DNA of 64,000 nucleotides. It comes from an uncultured Alistipes sp. (GTDB lineage Bacteria; Bacteroidota; Bacteroidia; Bacteroidales; Rikenellaceae). Where the stretch lies: positions 124,001-188,000 of the forward strand of contig NZ_CAJTXD010000005.1 of assembly GCF_910580175.1 (NCBI RefSeq), given 5' to 3'. The position numbers were made by a program, and so were the translations under genes. The notes under the pieces are model-generated. The model did no database searches, was not told the origin of the DNA, and saw only the letters and a program-made list of their open reading frames with translations. The stretch's first letter is position 1. The number at the start of each line of letters is the position of its first letter. Positions 61,719 through 64,000 of this stretch are shown here, in pieces.

Positions 61719-62735
61719 TTATTCCATCATATTGCCGAACGTCCGGCGACCGAAAAGGTAACGCAACAACAAGGATCTCTTATAAATATGGAGCCGCGGC
61801 TTGGGGACGCGCGACTTTCCGATTTCACGACGCTTGGCTGCCAAAGCCGGACGCAACCGGATGAACTCGCGCCAAGCCCGGAAGACAGCACAAAAGTTGG
61901 CCCGCCGTTTCTGCACCAAATAAGAGAACGCGGCCAACAGATCGAGCCACGGCCGCACGAGAACCGCCACGAACCGCTGCCCCGGAGCGGCACACTTGTA
62001 AAGCATAGCCAGGTTGTTGCGATGGTTGAAAAAGACCTTGGCCGGCGAATCGGTCGTGAGCGTCCCGCCGCCCAGATGGCAGACGACGCTCTGCGGCACG
62101 ATCCGCACACGATAGCCCGCAAGCTGCATGCGCCAACAAAGGTCGATCTCTTCCATGTGGGCGAAGAAATCGTCGTCGAAGCCGCCCAAGGCGTGGAACA
62201 CCGCCGAGCGGCAGCAAAAAGCAGCTCCCGTAACCCAGAAGACATCGCGCTCGTCGTCGTACTGGCCCCGATCCGGCTCGATGGTTCGCAGAATCCGCCC
62301 CCGGCAAAAGGGATAACCCAAATAATCGATATAGCCGCCCGACGCGCCGGCATATTCGAACATCGTCCGGTCGGTGTCGGACAACAACTTGGGCGCGACG
62401 GCCGCAACATCGGGATGGCGTTCGAGACATGCAAGCAACGGTTCGAGCCAGCCGGCAGGAGTTTCGACATCGGAATTGAGCAACACGTAATAGTCGGCTT
62501 CTACCTGCTTCAAGGCCCGATTGTAACCGCCTGCGAAACCGTAGTTCCGATCCGAAGTCAACACTTCGACCGACGGGAACTCGCGCCGCAGCACCTCGAC
62601 CGAATCGTCCGTGGAACCGTTGTCGGCCACGACAACGCCCACGCCCGAGGGTGCCGCAGCGACGACGCTGGGCAGGTAACGCCGCAGGTGGGCGACGCCG
62701 TTCCAGTTGAGTATGACTATCTTGGCAAGGGGCAT
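61719..62735 (-). CDS. Family 2 glycosyltransferase
   Basis: 338 residues. GT-A fold with IVILNWNGVAHL at the N-terminus, VVADNGSTDDSVEVL (about 35), the nucleotide-binding VLLNSDVETPAGWLEPLL (about 83) with its DxD-like NSD, and the acceptor-side HMEEIDLCWRMQLAGY (about 193). It resembles rhamnosyltransferase-like WcaA/RfbF-type enzymes that add sugars to lipopolysaccharide or capsule. ATG 62735 lies 11 bases after the acyltransferase stop, so the pair is an operon and may act on the same lipid-linked glycan. Confidence 0.9.
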   Translation of the reverse strand: MPLAKIVILNWNGVAHLRRYLPSVVAAAPSGVGVVVADNGSTDDSVEVLRREFPSVEVLTSDRNYGFAGGYNRALKQVEADYYVLLNSDVETPAGWLEPLLACLERHPDVAAVAPKLLSDTDRTMFEYAGASGGYIDYLGYPFCRGRILRTIEPDRGQYDDERDVFWVTGAAFCCRSAVFHALGGFDDDFFAHMEEIDLCWRMQLAGYRVRIVPQSVVCHLGGGTLTTDSPAKVFFNHRNNLAMLYKCAAPGQRFVAVLVRPWLDLLAAFSYLVQKRRANFCAVFRAWREFIRLRPALAAKRREIGKSRVPKPRLHIYKRSLLLRYLFGRRTFGNMME

Positions 62736-62746
62736 GGCGGCTCGTT

Positions 62747-63652
62747 TCAACGCTTGTGTTTCCAACGACGATGCGACCACATCCAAAGTTCGGGCCGCTC
62801 GCAGATCATGGACTCCAAACGCCGGACGTAACGCTCCGTGATCTCGTTTTCGGCGACCTCCTCCACGCCATCGTAGAGCAACTCGAACGACATGCGGTAA
62901 CGACCGCGCTGGATACGCTCCATGCGCACGAAGTAAACGGGCAGCCGGAACTTGAGAGCCAACTTCTCGCCACCGTCGAAGAAGATCGTATCCTGGTTGA
63001 GAAACGAGAACCAATGGCTGTTGGGTCGGCGCGGCGGATTCTGGTCGGCAATCAATCCGAGTACCATATTCTTGCCCCCGATGCCGGTTTCGCGGTGCCG
63101 CACGTAGAAACGCACGCACTCCTTCATGGCGACGGTCGTGGCGAACGACGAATTGCGCAACCGTTGGTAGAGACACTCCATAACGGGGCTGCGCAAAGGA
63201 TGATAGACGGCCACGACCATCTGCGACGGTTCGAAAAGCCCCCAATAAGAACAATATTCCCAACACCCGAAATGGGCCAGCATGGCGATCCAATCGCGCC
63301 CGTGCACCCGCAGAGCCTGCTCGTCGCCCCGCTCGATGGTCAGCATCTCGCGGGCTTTGTCCTCGTTCTTATGCGCCATGTCGACCGTATCGACGAAGAT
63401 CTCGGCCAACGTGCGATAGAACTTCCTCCGGACGATCCACAATTCGGCATCGCTCTTGTCGGGAAAGGAATTGCGCAAATTTGTCCACACGACTTTCCGC
63501 CGGTAACGCAACACATAGTACAACAAAAAGAAAAAGACGTTCTCGACGACGTAATACTTGAACCAATAGGGCATGGCCGCGAAAAAGCGCATGCCACCCC
63601 ACAAGATTTCGACCCAGACCCGCTGTGCGATATTCAACCTCGGATTCTCCAT
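62747..63652 (-). CDS. LpxL/HtrB-like lysophospholipid acyltransferase
   Basis: 301 residues, one N-terminal hydrophobic segment (YYVVENVFFFLLYYVLRY, about 35-52) and the acyltransferase core. The H-x4-E motif is AHFGCWEY (about 125), and FYRTLAEIFVDTVDM, LIADQNPPRRPNSHW and FFDGGEKLALKFRLPVYF follow the Kdo-lipid A acyltransferase pattern. It would add a secondary acyl chain to lipid A at the inner membrane. ATG 63652 is preferred to an upstream GTG at 63658. Confidence 0.88.
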   Translation of the reverse strand: MENPRLNIAQRVWVEILWGGMRFFAAMPYWFKYYVVENVFFFLLYYVLRYRRKVVWTNLRNSFPDKSDAELWIVRRKFYRTLAEIFVDTVDMAHKNEDKAREMLTIERGDEQALRVHGRDWIAMLAHFGCWEYCSYWGLFEPSQMVVAVYHPLRSPVMECLYQRLRNSSFATTVAMKECVRFYVRHRETGIGGKNMVLGLIADQNPPRRPNSHWFSFLNQDTIFFDGGEKLALKFRLPVYFVRMERIQRGRYRMSFELLYDGVEEVAENEITERYVRRLESMICERPELWMWSHRRWKHKR

Positions 63653-63662
63653 AAACACACGC

Positions 63663-64000
63663 CTAAGGTTCGACGAAAAGTTTCACATTATCGACCTTGG
63701 TGCGGATACGCAACCATCGGGACAAGGTTTCCCGATCGAACGGCCGGCGGGGATCGACGGGCGTGACCACGCATACGAGGGTCGTGTCGCCCGGCGTGCC
63801 GTCGACATCGAAAGTGATACCCTTGGTCAAGGATATGGCCCTGACATTGGGCATCATGGTGCCCACCTCGCGCGAGATGTCCTCGACTTCGACATTGGTT
63901 ACCTTATAACGGCTCAGCAAACCGTTCATCCGTTCGATCCGCTTGTTTTTCTCGTCGAGCAGTTCGGCATAGCTCTGCTGCAACGAAGCCACATCGATCT
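63663..64000 (-). CDS. Coiled-coil protein, 5' end cut by window edge
   Basis: The visible 112 residues begin in a coiled coil (SYAELLDEKNKRIERMNGLL) and end with a small alpha/beta domain (GTPGDTTLVCVVTPVDP; RWLRIRTKVDNVKLFVEP). The frame stays open to the edge at 64000, so the true start is outside; a GTG at 63992 should not be taken as one. The stop is 10 bases before the acyltransferase start, suggesting an envelope-related operon of three genes. I do not recognise a family. Confidence 0.65.
   Translation of the reverse strand, partial: IDVASLQQSYAELLDEKNKRIERMNGLLSRYKVTNVEVEDISREVGTMMPNVRAISLTKGITFDVDGTPGDTTLVCVVTPVDPRRPFDRETLSRWLRIRTKVDNVKLFVEP

Noticed and set aside
1..64000. CRISPR arrays, transposases, integrases or prophage genes
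   Set aside because: None seen on either strand; no regularly spaced repeats longer than the palindromes listed.

Overview
The window looks like a chromosomal segment of a GC-rich member of the Bacteroidales, most plausibly Alistipes or a close relative (inference). The support is two SusC/SusD loci, a hybrid two-component regulator, many signal-peptidase-II lipoproteins, Bacteroidetes-type promoters (-33 TTTG and -7 TAnnTTTG, including TTTG-N20-TATCTTTG and TTTG-N19-TATATTTG), and a visibly GC-rich sequence. No insertion sequence, integrase, phage gene or CRISPR array was seen.

Layout. (1) 1-7175, minus strand: a tightly overlapping iron-sulfur assembly operon, sufB - small Fe-S-flavoprotein-like gene - sufC - sufD - sufS. 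It is followed by tmk, a DoxX-type membrane protein and the 5' end of an RND efflux adaptor. (2) 7563-31575, minus strand: a pectin/homogalacturonan utilisation locus. In transcription order it holds an esterase, a DUF4861 protein, GH28, a PL1-type pectate lyase, a CE12-CE8 fusion, a hybrid two-component system, GH105, SusC, SusD and two related FN3/beta-helix lipoproteins. (3) 31594-38389: tRNA-Ser(GCT), a porin, guaA with an exonuclease, two small genes, guaB, and a DeoR-family regulator. (4) 38739-57162, plus strand: one long, tightly packed gene set divergent from the DeoR regulator. It combines cytoplasmic amino-sugar catabolism (AgaS, GatZ, a PfkB kinase, GatY) with a secreted amidohydrolase, a clan GH-D-like glycosidase, SusC, SusD, a two-repeat glycan-binding lipoprotein, a DUF4874/DUF4832 protein, an EamA permease, a DUF5106/thioredoxin-like lipoprotein and a GH31 enzyme. 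(5) 57252-64000: panB, a SpoU-type RNA methyltransferase, an outer-membrane barrel protein, glnS, a family 2 glycosyltransferase, an LpxL-like acyltransferase and a partial coiled-coil protein.

How the parts work together. In the pectin locus, CE8/CE12 and the extra esterase would remove methyl and acetyl groups and PL1 and GH28 would cut the backbone. SusCD would import the products, GH105 would release unsaturated galacturonate, and the hybrid sensor would switch the locus on. In the 38-57 kb locus the same outer-membrane logic is wired directly to a galactosamine-6-phosphate -> tagatose-6-phosphate -> tagatose-1,6-bisphosphate -> triose phosphate route. Its likely controller is the DeoR/AgaR-like repressor, because CGAAA repeats sit inside the predicted promoter. 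I regard this self-contained locus for GalNAc/galactosamine-containing glycans as the most interesting item here: one kinase has to cover two phosphorylation steps and no canonical NagA is present. A second notable pattern is a run of nine G in the signal-peptide codons of two unrelated outer-membrane proteins, which could allow phase variation.
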